The position numbers and the translations under genes are program-made. From Citrobacter freundii (GTDB lineage: Bacteria; Pseudomonadota; Gammaproteobacteria; Enterobacterales; Enterobacteriaceae): a DNA stretch of 64,000 bases. The DNA lies in NCBI RefSeq assembly GCF_029717145.1, contig NZ_CP099222.1:4402001-4466000 (forward strand), read 5' to 3'. Below are positions 24,425 to 32,419 of this stretch, one piece after another (the stretch's first letter is position 1; the number at the start of each line of letters is the position of its first letter). Under the pieces are notes generated by a model. That model was not told the origin of the DNA. It did no database searches and saw nothing but the letters and a program-made list of their open reading frames with translations.

Positions 24425-26158
24425 ATGCAATCCTTACAACTCCAGACTAAACCCCCGTTTAGCTGGAAAGCCCTAGGTTGGGCACTTCTCTATTTTTGGT
24501 TTTTTTCTTCATTACTGCAGGCCATTATCTATTTTAGTGGTTACAGCGGCACGAATGGATTACGCGACTCGATATTATTCAGTTCGCTATGGTTGATCCC
24601 GGTATTTTTATTTCCCAATCGTATCCGTATTATTGCCGCCATCATTGGCGTCGTGCTGTGGGCAGCGTCACTCGCCGCACTAAGCTATTACGTCATTTAC
24701 GGGCAGGAGTTCTCACAGAGCGTGCTGTACGTGATGTTTGAGACCAATGCCAACGAAGCCAGTGAATATTTAAGCCAGTATTTCAGCCTCAAGATTGTCT
24801 TCATCGCGCTGGCCTATACCGCCGTGGCGATTCTGCTGTGGACGCGCCTGCGCCCGGTTTATATTCCCTCCCCCTGGCGTTATCTGGTGTCGTTTGCGCT
24901 GTTATACGGTTTGATTCTGCACCCGATGGCCGTCAATACGTTTATTAAGCATAAACCTTTTGAGCGAACACTGAACGGTCTTGCCTCACGTATGGAACCC
25001 GCTGCGCCGTGGCAGTTTATTTCTGGCTATTATCAATATCGTCAACAGCTGACCTCATTGAACAGTCTGCTGAATGAGAATAATGCGCTGCCGCCGCTAG
25101 CACACTTTAAAGACAACTCTGGCGATGCCCCGCGCACGCTGGTGCTGGTAATTGGTGAGTCGACTCAGCGTGGACGCATGAGTCTGTACGGTTACCCGCG
25201 CGAAACCACGCCGGAACTGGACGCGCTGCACAAATCCGATCCTAACCTGACCGTATTCAATAATGTCGTGACCTCACGTCCGTACACCATTGAAATCCTG
25301 CAGCAGGCGCTGACCTTTGCTAACGAGAAGAACCCGGATTTATATCTGACGCAGCCGTCGCTGATGAACATGATGAAACAGGCGGGGTATAAGACCTTCT
25401 GGATCACCAACCAGCAAACCATGACCGCCCGTAACACCATGTTGACCGTGTTTTCCAAACAGACGGATAAGCAGTTCTATATGAACCAACAGCGCACCCA
25501 AAGTGCGCGTGAATACGACAGCAACGTATTGGCGCCGTTTAAAGAGGTGCTGGCCGATCCGGCGCCGAAAAAATTCATCATTGTTCATCTGCTGGGAACG
25601 CATATTAAGTACAAATTCCGCTATCCGGATGGTCAGGGGAAATTTGACAATAATATCGACAACGTCCCGCCAGGATTGAACAGCGATGAGCTGGAAGCCT
25701 ATAACGATTACGACAGCGCTAATGTGTATAACGACCACATCATTGCCAGCCTAATTAACGACTACAAAGCCACCGATCCGAACGGCTTCCTGCTCTACTT
25801 CTCCGACCATGGCGAAGAGGTGTATGACACGCCGCCGCATAAAACGCAGGGGCGTAATGAAGACAACCCAACGCGTCATATGTACACGGTGCCGTTTCTG
25901 CTATGGACGTCTGAAAAATGGCAGGCTGCACACCCGCGTGACTTCTCACAAGATGTCGATCGTAAGTACAGCAGCTCTGAACTTATTCATACCTGGTCTG
26001 ATTTAGCGGGCTTTACCTACGATGGATTCGACCCGACGCGTGCCATTACCAACCCGCAGTTCAAAGAGACAACCCGCTGGATTGGTAATCCATACAAGAA
26101 AAACGCCCTGATTGATTACGATACTCTGCCTTACGGCGATCAAATCGGTAATCAGTGA
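24425..26158 (+). CDS. eptC: Lipopolysaccharide phosphoethanolamine transferase
   Basis: EptC (YijP, CptA) adds phosphoethanolamine to heptose of the lipopolysaccharide core at the periplasmic face of the inner membrane. The N-terminal third has about five membrane segments (17-37, 45-63, 69-92, 120-140, 152-170). The periplasmic sulfatase-fold domain carries the acceptor threonine in GESTQRGRMSLYGYPRETTP and metal ligands in DHGEEVYD and the H of KTQGRNEDNPTRH. All 577 residues match E. coli. It is a single-gene unit with its own terminator. Confidence 0.95.
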   Translation: MQSLQLQTKPPFSWKALGWALLYFWFFSSLLQAIIYFSGYSGTNGLRDSILFSSLWLIPVFLFPNRIRIIAAIIGVVLWAASLAALSYYVIYGQEFSQSVLYVMFETNANEASEYLSQYFSLKIVFIALAYTAVAILLWTRLRPVYIPSPWRYLVSFALLYGLILHPMAVNTFIKHKPFERTLNGLASRMEPAAPWQFISGYYQYRQQLTSLNSLLNENNALPPLAHFKDNSGDAPRTLVLVIGESTQRGRMSLYGYPRETTPELDALHKSDPNLTVFNNVVTSRPYTIEILQQALTFANEKNPDLYLTQPSLMNMMKQAGYKTFWITNQQTMTARNTMLTVFSKQTDKQFYMNQQRTQSAREYDSNVLAPFKEVLADPAPKKFIIVHLLGTHIKYKFRYPDGQGKFDNNIDNVPPGLNSDELEAYNDYDSANVYNDHIIASLINDYKATDPNGFLLYFSDHGEEVYDTPPHKTQGRNEDNPTRHMYTVPFLLWTSEKWQAAHPRDFSQDVDRKYSSSELIHTWSDLAGFTYDGFDPTRAITNPQFKETTRWIGNPYKKNALIDYDTLPYGDQIGNQ

Positions 26159-26172
26159 TCGTTTACCGCCCC

Positions 26173-26200
26173 AGGCCACTCTTTTAGGGTGGCCTTTTTT
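26173..26200 (+). terminator. Terminator of eptC
   Basis: The hairpin AGGCCACTC/GGGTGGCCT is followed by six T residues, about 14 bases after the eptC stop. Confidence 0.85.
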
Positions 26201-26248
26201 AACCATCAACGTTACTGTGGCCCTGTCTGTTGCCAGCAAGGGATTCAC

Positions 26249-27100
26249 ATGTATCACGACGTCAGCCACCTTCTCTCCCGCCTGATTAACGGTCCCCTCC
26301 CGCTGCGGCAGGTGTGTTTCGCCAGCACCAACGGTTCAATGCCGGAATTAGCCTATCAGGTTGATTTTCCCCGTCTGGAAATTGTACTGGAAGGCGAGTT
26401 TGCTGATGTCAGCATCGGAAACAAACTTACCTCTGGTGATGTGCTGTACGTCCCGGCAGGTGGCTGGAATCTCCCGCAGTGGCACACGCCGGTCACCACG
26501 CTCAGCATCCTGTTCGGCAAACAGCAGTTAGGTTTCAGCATCGTTCAGTGGGATGGAAAACAATGTCAAAACCTCGCCAAACAACACGTTGCGCGGCGCG
26601 GACCGCGTATTGGCTCCTTCCTGCTGCAAACGCTACATGAGATGCAGATGCAGCCACAGGAGCAACAAACGGCCAGGCTGATCGTCGCCAGTCTGTTAAG
26701 CCACTGTCGCGATCTGCTGGGCAGCCAGCTCCAGACCGCGTCGCGTAGTCAGGCGCTTTTCGACGCTATTCGCGACTATATCGACGAACGCTACGCCTCG
26801 CCGCTGACCCGCGAATCCGTCGCCCAGGCATTCTACATTTCACCGAATTACCTCTCACACCTGTTTCAGAAAACCGGGGCGATTGGTTTTAACGAGTATC
26901 TGAACCATACGCGACTGGAACACGCTAAGGCGCTGCTGAAGGGTTACGACCTGAAGGTGAAAGAAGTGGCACACTCCTGTGGATTTGTCGACAGTAACTA
27001 CTTCTGTCGCCTGTTTCGTAAGAATACAGAGCGTTCTCCGTCAGAGTATCGTCGGCAATATCACAGCCAGTTAACGGAGAACAAGGCTACTCCAGAATAA
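26249..27100 (+). CDS. yijO: AraC-family regulator YijO
   Basis: This 283-residue protein has an N-terminal cupin-like sensor domain (about 1-115, including FPRLEIVLEGEF and GDVLYVPAGG) and a C-terminal AraC DNA-binding domain with two helix-turn-helix units (about 170-270: SVAQAFYISPNYLSHLFQKT and KVKEVAHSCGFVDSNYFCRL). The start MYHDVSHL equals that of E. coli YijO. It overlaps the convergent frwD by 14 bases. Its place at the edge of the frw-pfl-ptsA cluster makes it the likely sugar-responsive regulator of that cluster, which is inference. Confidence 0.92.
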   Translation: MYHDVSHLLSRLINGPLPLRQVCFASTNGSMPELAYQVDFPRLEIVLEGEFADVSIGNKLTSGDVLYVPAGGWNLPQWHTPVTTLSILFGKQQLGFSIVQWDGKQCQNLAKQHVARRGPRIGSFLLQTLHEMQMQPQEQQTARLIVASLLSHCRDLLGSQLQTASRSQALFDAIRDYIDERYASPLTRESVAQAFYISPNYLSHLFQKTGAIGFNEYLNHTRLEHAKALLKGYDLKVKEVAHSCGFVDSNYFCRLFRKNTERSPSEYRRQYHSQLTENKATPE

Positions 27101-27443
27101 GCTGAGTATGCTGTGGAGCTGAAAGTAGTTTACGCACGGCGCTCATCACCCGCTGAGGTTCTCGTAAAAAGGCGCTAATTCCCGACCGCACATAGCGACT
27201 CTGGGTAAATCGCTCAGCGCCCGCCAGATCAATATCGGTAATCAGCAACACCACATCGGCACGGCTAATATCCTCTTTAGTTAGTCGATTCTCAGTACCG
27301 AGCGCTCCCTGAGTTTCAATCTTGATAATCCACTTCTCATGCTGACAGAGTTTTTCAAGTCGCTCAGCCGCCATATAGGTATGCGCCACGCCGCTGACAC
27401 AAGCAGTCACCGCGACCAGATATCGTACAGATGCGACAGCCAT
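27087..27443 (-). CDS. frwD: PTS enzyme IIB-like component FrwD
   Basis: This small fructose-type PTS IIB domain has its phosphorylated cysteine at residue 15 (TACVSGVAHTYMAAERLEK). I start at MAVASVRYLVAV (27443), giving 118 residues against 113 in E. coli, because this lies one base before pflC ends and leaves a normal IIB domain. The longer frame reads into pflC. It is the last gene of the minus-strand operon. Two IIB proteins, FrwB and FrwD, are present; which one serves the transporter is unknown. Confidence 0.9.
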   Translation of the reverse strand: MAVASVRYLVAVTACVSGVAHTYMAAERLEKLCQHEKWIIKIETQGALGTENRLTKEDISRADVVLLITDIDLAGAERFTQSRYVRSGISAFLREPQRVMSAVRKLLSAPQHTQLILE

Positions 27444-27444
27444 A

Positions 27445-28323
27445 TCAACCTCCCACAGTGACCAGAAATCCGGCGTCTTCCACCAACTCACGCAACTCCG
27501 CCACCTCCTGGGCTGACGGGGCAGGTACATCTTTCATCGACCATTGCTGCCCAAGCAGGCGGTATTTTGGCTCACCATATTGATGAAACGGTAGCAGGTG
27601 AACCTGCTTTATGTCTAATGATGCTAATACGGTTAGCGCATGTCGCATGTTCTCCACACCAAGCGTAAAGCCCGGAATCAACGGCAAACGAGGAATGACA
27701 TTGATTCCCTCATGTACTAACAGCCGCAAATTATCCAATACGCGCGGAAGATTCATATTTACGGCCTCTTGAGCCTGGCGCACATTCATTATTTTCAGAT
27801 CAAAAAGTACCTCATCGCACATTTTTGCCAGCGGCAAAATGCGACTGGCAGGGGCATCTCCCGCCGTTTCAATGGCGCACTGAACACCGTTTCGCCGCAG
27901 GCGCTGTAAAAATCGGGTAGCGAAAGGTGCTTGCATCAACACTTCACCACCTGAAAGCGTCACCCCTCCGCCAGAGGTACGAAAGAAAATATCATCCTTC
28001 ATCACCTCGCGTTCCAACTCATCCAGCGTGATATCGCGGCCAATACGCTCAAACGCACCAGAAGGACATTCATCCGCATCGCGCAGACACGGCGCACAAT
28101 GCAGACATTTACTCTCCCGACGAACCGTTTCAATACGTGGCGAAATTGACTCCGGATTGGCGCACCACGGACAGGTATGTGGGCAGCCTTTAAAAAAGAC
28201 CACCGTACGAATCCCGTGCCCGTCATTCAGCGAGTAACGCTGAATGTTGAAAATACGCGCGACGACTTCGCCACGTGCCTCCACTACGTCACAGTTGATG
28301 CGCGGTGCGGCGAATAATGTCAT
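27445..28323 (-). CDS. pflC: Glycyl-radical enzyme activating protein
   Basis: PflC is a radical-SAM enzyme that should install the glycyl radical on PflD. The CxxxCxxC cluster site is at Cys47, Cys51 and Cys54 (GCPHTCPWC). A further CxxCxxC-x6-C set (Cys73, 76, 79, 86; CLHCAPCLRDADEC) is the auxiliary iron-sulfur insert typical of dehydratase-type activases and absent from the short pyruvate-formate-lyase activase. The GGGVTLSGGE SAM motif follows. The start MTLFAAPRIN gives 292 residues as in E. coli and overlaps pflD by 35 bases. It needs anaerobic conditions. Confidence 0.94.
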   Translation of the reverse strand: MTLFAAPRINCDVVEARGEVVARIFNIQRYSLNDGHGIRTVVFFKGCPHTCPWCANPESISPRIETVRRESKCLHCAPCLRDADECPSGAFERIGRDITLDELEREVMKDDIFFRTSGGGVTLSGGEVLMQAPFATRFLQRLRRNGVQCAIETAGDAPASRILPLAKMCDEVLFDLKIMNVRQAQEAVNMNLPRVLDNLRLLVHEGINVIPRLPLIPGFTLGVENMRHALTVLASLDIKQVHLLPFHQYGEPKYRLLGQQWSMKDVPAPSAQEVAELRELVEDAGFLVTVGG

Positions 28324-30586
28324 CCTGAATCTCCTTCGACAGCTCAACAAAGAAGGCACTGTATCCCGCCACACGGACCACCAGTCCGGCGAAGTCCTGC
28401 GGGTGCTGCTGCGCCTCCCGCAGCGTATCGGCATTCACGACGTTAAACTGGATGTGTTGCAGCTTTAGCTGGGTAAATGCGCGCAGAAAATCAGCCAGTT
28501 TTCGTAAACCCGCCTCACCTTCTAGCGTGGCTGGCGTGAACTTCACGTTCAACAACGTACCATTAGAAAGCAGCGTATTATCTAGTTTACTTACCGATTT
28601 CAGCACCGCCGTCGGTCCCTGAATATCCTGACCCAGCATCGGCGACAAACCACCGTCCGCCAGTTGTTCTCCGGCAAAACGGCCATCCGGCGTTGCCCCC
28701 ACCACGGAACCCAACGGCACGTGCGCAGAGACGGTATAGGAACCCGGTGTAAACTGACCACCGCGTGGATTCTGATATTTTTCCACCTCTTTGCAGTAAT
28801 GACGCAGCAGTTCGGCGCTGATGTTATCCACATCATCAATATCGTTGCCGTATTTTTCGAAGCGGTTGATCAACCGGGCGCGAATTTTCACACCTTCCGG
28901 GGTAGCGAAGTTGCCTTTTAATACCGACAGGAGTTCGTCAAAACGTAAACGCTGTTGCTCAAATACCAGCCCATTAAGTGCATGCAGAGAGTCGCTCAAG
29001 TTAGCGATGCCAATACCCTGTACACCAGAGAAGTTGTAACGCGCGCCACCATCAGTAATATCGAGCCCCTTATCCAGGCAGTCGTTGATAAATGAAGAGA
29101 GCAGAGGAACGGGTGCCCAGTCACGATGCCCTATATCACAAATATTGCTGCCCTCCACCATCAGCGCGATGTAGTGGCTGATTTTAGCGCGAATGTGCGA
29201 CAGCAAGTTTTCATACGTCAACGCGCGGTTGCCTTCATTTTCATACAGGCTGATTTCCATCACTTTCAGCAAGTTAAACATGGCAATGTCGTGCAGACCG
29301 TAGGTTCTACCGGGAATCGACAGTTCCACGCAGCCCACCACCGCGTAATCGCGCGCGTCTTCCAGCGTAACACCACGATTCAGGAACGCCGGCACAACAA
29401 CTTCATCATTGAAGATTTGCGGAATACCGGTACCGAGACGGATCGTCTCCGCCGTTTTCATCAGGAATGGCGTATCAATCAGCGCATTGGTGCGCACCCC
29501 GAGATTCGGCTGCGGCAGCTGCACGCTCTGATAGGCGTCAAGGCAGAGGAACGAGAGCACGTTCACCGCACTGCGCCCACTCTCGGTTAATCCACCCAGT
29601 AACGCGGTATACCCCGTCGGAAAACCAGCGAAATAGCGGGCGCTGCTGGTGGATCGGAGCAGTACGATGTCGTTGCTCTTTACCCACAGCGACTCGAGGA
29701 GCTCTTTTAAAAATGCCGGGTCTTCACCCTGGGTCAACGAGGTTTGGTAGAACGGCAGCATATACTGGTCAAAACGTCCCAATGAAAGAGAGCTGGCGTT
29801 GGATTCGTATTGCAGAATAATGTTCATGTACCAGAACAACTGGCACGCTTGCCAGAAGGTCTGCGGCTTATGCTGAGCGTTATTGCGGGAGTTGGCGGCA
29901 ATGGTAAACAACTCCTGACGACGCTGCGCGTCAGGGCAGTCTGACGCCATTTTCTCCGCAAGCGTAGCATAACGCAGAATATGCCGTTGCGAGGCTTCAA
30001 GCAGCAGCAGAGCTGCCTGATAAAAGTGATTATCCGGATGCTGTGTAGCATGCTGACGCATCTGTGATACCAGCTCTCCCAGACCATGATTCAGCAGATG
30101 GGGATAATCAATAATGATATGTCCCTGCCCTTTGTCCGTCTGGTTAACGCTAAAAATCTGGGTGCTGACGGCGGCCTTTACCTCATCGGTCATCTGGCCA
30201 TTGATAAAATCTTTCATCGACCGTTGCTCCCAGTACGGGAACAGCACGTCACGGTACAGGTGCTTATCTTCATCGCTGATATCAAAACGGTCCTGCGGGC
30301 GCGTCGGGAACTGATCCAACTCCTTAAGCAACCAGTACGGATCCATCTCCGGTGACATAATGCCCGCACGTGGCTTAACGGTACGGTTCCCGGCAATCAG
30401 TTCTTCATCACGAATCGAAATTTCAACGTGCTCAAGGATATAAGCAGTTGCTTTGGCCCGACGCAGAATAACCGGTTCCCCCTCCGTCTGCTGATGGCTC
30501 ACAGTGTAAAGCTGCGCGCGTTCAAGTGAAATTTCACGGTTATTCTCGAAGAGAGCAGCTTTCAAACGTTGAATACGAGTGGTCAT
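28289..30586 (-). CDS. pflD: Glycyl-radical enzyme of dehydratase type (PflD)
   Basis: This is a 765-residue glycyl radical enzyme, equal in length to E. coli PflD. The radical glycine is Gly741 in RVAGYSAFFV and the thiyl-radical cysteine is Cys419 in VVGCVELS, with Glu421 beside it. The GCVE motif is that of glycerol, diol and choline-type eliminases. Pyruvate formate-lyase has two adjacent cysteines at this place, so the historical name is misleading. PflC downstream is its activase. A recalled report assigns this subgroup to 1,5-anhydroglucitol-6-phosphate dehydratase, which fits the neighbouring PTS and FsaB. Confidence 0.93.
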   Translation of the reverse strand: MTTRIQRLKAALFENNREISLERAQLYTVSHQQTEGEPVILRRAKATAYILEHVEISIRDEELIAGNRTVKPRAGIMSPEMDPYWLLKELDQFPTRPQDRFDISDEDKHLYRDVLFPYWEQRSMKDFINGQMTDEVKAAVSTQIFSVNQTDKGQGHIIIDYPHLLNHGLGELVSQMRQHATQHPDNHFYQAALLLLEASQRHILRYATLAEKMASDCPDAQRRQELFTIAANSRNNAQHKPQTFWQACQLFWYMNIILQYESNASSLSLGRFDQYMLPFYQTSLTQGEDPAFLKELLESLWVKSNDIVLLRSTSSARYFAGFPTGYTALLGGLTESGRSAVNVLSFLCLDAYQSVQLPQPNLGVRTNALIDTPFLMKTAETIRLGTGIPQIFNDEVVVPAFLNRGVTLEDARDYAVVGCVELSIPGRTYGLHDIAMFNLLKVMEISLYENEGNRALTYENLLSHIRAKISHYIALMVEGSNICDIGHRDWAPVPLLSSFINDCLDKGLDITDGGARYNFSGVQGIGIANLSDSLHALNGLVFEQQRLRFDELLSVLKGNFATPEGVKIRARLINRFEKYGNDIDDVDNISAELLRHYCKEVEKYQNPRGGQFTPGSYTVSAHVPLGSVVGATPDGRFAGEQLADGGLSPMLGQDIQGPTAVLKSVSKLDNTLLSNGTLLNVKFTPATLEGEAGLRKLADFLRAFTQLKLQHIQFNVVNADTLREAQQHPQDFAGLVVRVAGYSAFFVELSKEIQDDIIRRTAHQL

Positions 30587-30610
30587 GAAGAACTCCTGTG
30601 GGCAAGCTTG

Positions 30611-30690
30611 TTGCCGGATGGCGGCGTGAACGCCTTATCCAGCCTACGGGGATTAATATCGTAGGCCCGATAAGCTGCGCCATCGGGCAG
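30611..30690. repeat. BIME between frwB and pflD
   Basis: Two REP units in opposite orientation (TTGCCGGATGGCGGCG... and ...GCGCCATCGGGCA) fill the gap inside the frwCB-pflDC-frwD operon. They may separate the RNA stability of the transporter part from that of the enzyme part. Confidence 0.8.
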
Positions 30691-30697
30691 TCTAACG

Positions 30698-31018
30698 TTA
30701 CGCGTTTTGCGCCAGATGCGCGCCAATCTTGTTCATGATGGCGTCGGCACGTTTGACCGCATCGCTGATGTTGACACGAACGATGGTTTTCCCGGCAAAA
30801 CGCTCCTCAAACTTGATACCGATATCTTTGGTCAAAATGACCATATCAGCATCTGCCACATCTGCCGCAGTCAGCTCATTTTCCAGGCCAATCGAGCCCT
30901 GAGTCTCCACCTTTACTTCCCAGCCTTTGGCTTTGGCTGCGCTTTCCAGCGCTTCGGCTGCCATATAGGTGTGCGCAACACCAGAAGGACATGCGGTTAC
31001 TGCGATAATCTTAGTCAT
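30698..31018 (-). CDS. frwB: PTS enzyme IIB component FrwB
   Basis: This fructose-type IIB protein of 106 residues has its phosphocysteine at Cys10 (AVTACPSGVAHTYMAAEAL). It passes phosphate from the IIA domain, which lies in PtsA, to the sugar bound by FrwC. Length equals E. coli FrwB. It starts 14 bases after frwC and precedes a BIME and pflD. Confidence 0.95.
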   Translation of the reverse strand: MTKIIAVTACPSGVAHTYMAAEALESAAKAKGWEVKVETQGSIGLENELTAADVADADMVILTKDIGIKFEERFAGKTIVRVNISDAVKRADAIMNKIGAHLAQNA

Positions 31019-31032
31019 GGCTCATTCCTCAC

Positions 31033-32112
31033 TTAATTCATTTCAAAATCTAAATCCAGGTCGTCTTCTTTCCCATCAACCCGGGACACATTCTTCCGTG
31101 CCAGACTTTTCAGTACGTTAACGCACACAGCAGTCACTACAGCACCAACGGCAACCGCCGCGATATAACCTAGTTTTCCTTCCACCACGGGCAGAACAAT
31201 CAGCCCCCCCCAACCGGCATAACACTGCGCACCGAACAGTGCGGCCGTTACCGTGCCACAGGCTGAGCCGATCATAATGGACGGGATCACGCGCAGCGGG
31301 TCAGCTGCAGCAAAAGGAATCGCCCCTTCAGTGACACCGACGCAGCCCATTACCAGTGCGGCTTTGCCGGCCTCACGCTCTTCAGACGAGAAATTATTGC
31401 GGCCAATCAGCGTTGCCAGCCCTAAACCCAGCGGCGGAACACAGATCCCCACAGCGGCAATCGCGACGACGGTATACACACCCTGAGCCACGCAGATCAG
31501 CATGAAGGCGTAGGCAACTTTATTGATTGGCCCCCCCATATCGAAGGCCAACATTAAGCCCATAATGACCGCCAGCAGCACAATGCTGCCCTGCTGCATT
31601 CCCTGCAGCCATTGCGTCAGGTTGGTGGTTAATGCACCCACCGGCTCACCCAATCCCCACATCATGATGCCTGCGGTAACAAAGGTGCCGACGATGGGAA
31701 TAACGAAGATAGGCATGACTGAGCGCAATACCTTATGCACAGGAATTTTCTTCAGATAATGGACGACGATACCACCGATGATCCCGGCAATCAGTGCGCC
31801 AAAGAACCCGGCACCAAAGCTGTTGCCAACCCAGGCCCCAATCGCACAAGGTGCCAACGCGGAACGCTCGGCAATGGAATAGCCGATATACGCGGCGAGG
31901 AACGGCACCATCAGGGTCAACCCGGCAACGCCAATATCAAATAACTTTTTGAGATTGGGATCGGTAGCAACATCCGGTACAGCGCCCTTGCCATACAGCA
32001 TGACGGAGACCGCCAGTAAAATACCGCCTGCTACTACGAAGGGGATCATATGTGAAACACCGGTCATCAGATGCTGACGGGTATTTTTCAGGATCTGCAC
32101 CAACTCTTGCAT
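31033..32112 (-). CDS. frwC: PTS enzyme IIC permease FrwC
   Basis: This is the membrane channel of a fructose-family PTS. It has about nine hydrophobic segments and the conserved GEPVGAL and GVTEGAIPFAAADPLRVIPS motifs, the latter characteristic of IIC proteins of this family. The start MQELVQILKN at 32112 gives 359 residues as in E. coli. It is the first gene of the minus-strand operon, divergent from ptsA across a 307-base control region. The substrate is not shown by the sequence. Confidence 0.94.
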   Translation of the reverse strand: MQELVQILKNTRQHLMTGVSHMIPFVVAGGILLAVSVMLYGKGAVPDVATDPNLKKLFDIGVAGLTLMVPFLAAYIGYSIAERSALAPCAIGAWVGNSFGAGFFGALIAGIIGGIVVHYLKKIPVHKVLRSVMPIFVIPIVGTFVTAGIMMWGLGEPVGALTTNLTQWLQGMQQGSIVLLAVIMGLMLAFDMGGPINKVAYAFMLICVAQGVYTVVAIAAVGICVPPLGLGLATLIGRNNFSSEEREAGKAALVMGCVGVTEGAIPFAAADPLRVIPSIMIGSACGTVTAALFGAQCYAGWGGLIVLPVVEGKLGYIAAVAVGAVVTAVCVNVLKSLARKNVSRVDGKEDDLDLDFEMN

Positions 32113-32295
32113 AAGTCGCTCCCGGGCTGGTTGAAGCCCATATCCATAAGGTTGTTGCGGAAAACAATAGGCAATCTGGGGCGGCACAGACAGTGGATAA
32201 AAAGGCCATTTACTGGACTTTTGTAATGTCAGTACAAAAATGCGATCCGCCTCATAACTTACGACATATCGGAAATTTTTGAAGGAACATCGACT

Positions 32296-32357
32296 TGTGA
32301 AGCATCTCTCACTTTGATAGTTACATTACATTTGTCCAGTTTTTGGTAGATTTGTCC
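32296..32357. promoter_or_regulatory. Control region between frwC and ptsA: CRP-like site and direct repeats
   Basis: The 307-base gap (32113-32419) has no gene. At 32296-32311 TGTGA-N6-TCTCA matches the CRP consensus at nine of ten core bases. At 32330-32337 and 32350-32357 lie two direct repeats ATTTGTCC exactly 20 bases apart, the layout bound by AraC-type dimers. A partly related inverted copy (CTGGACTTTTG) lies near 32211-32222. YijO is the obvious candidate protein; this is inference. Confidence 0.5.
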
Positions 32358-32419
32358 CATGGCGGGTTCAGGCATTGCCCTTTTATTCTGTAATCAGAAA
32401 TCGTTACGGGAGAGAGGCT

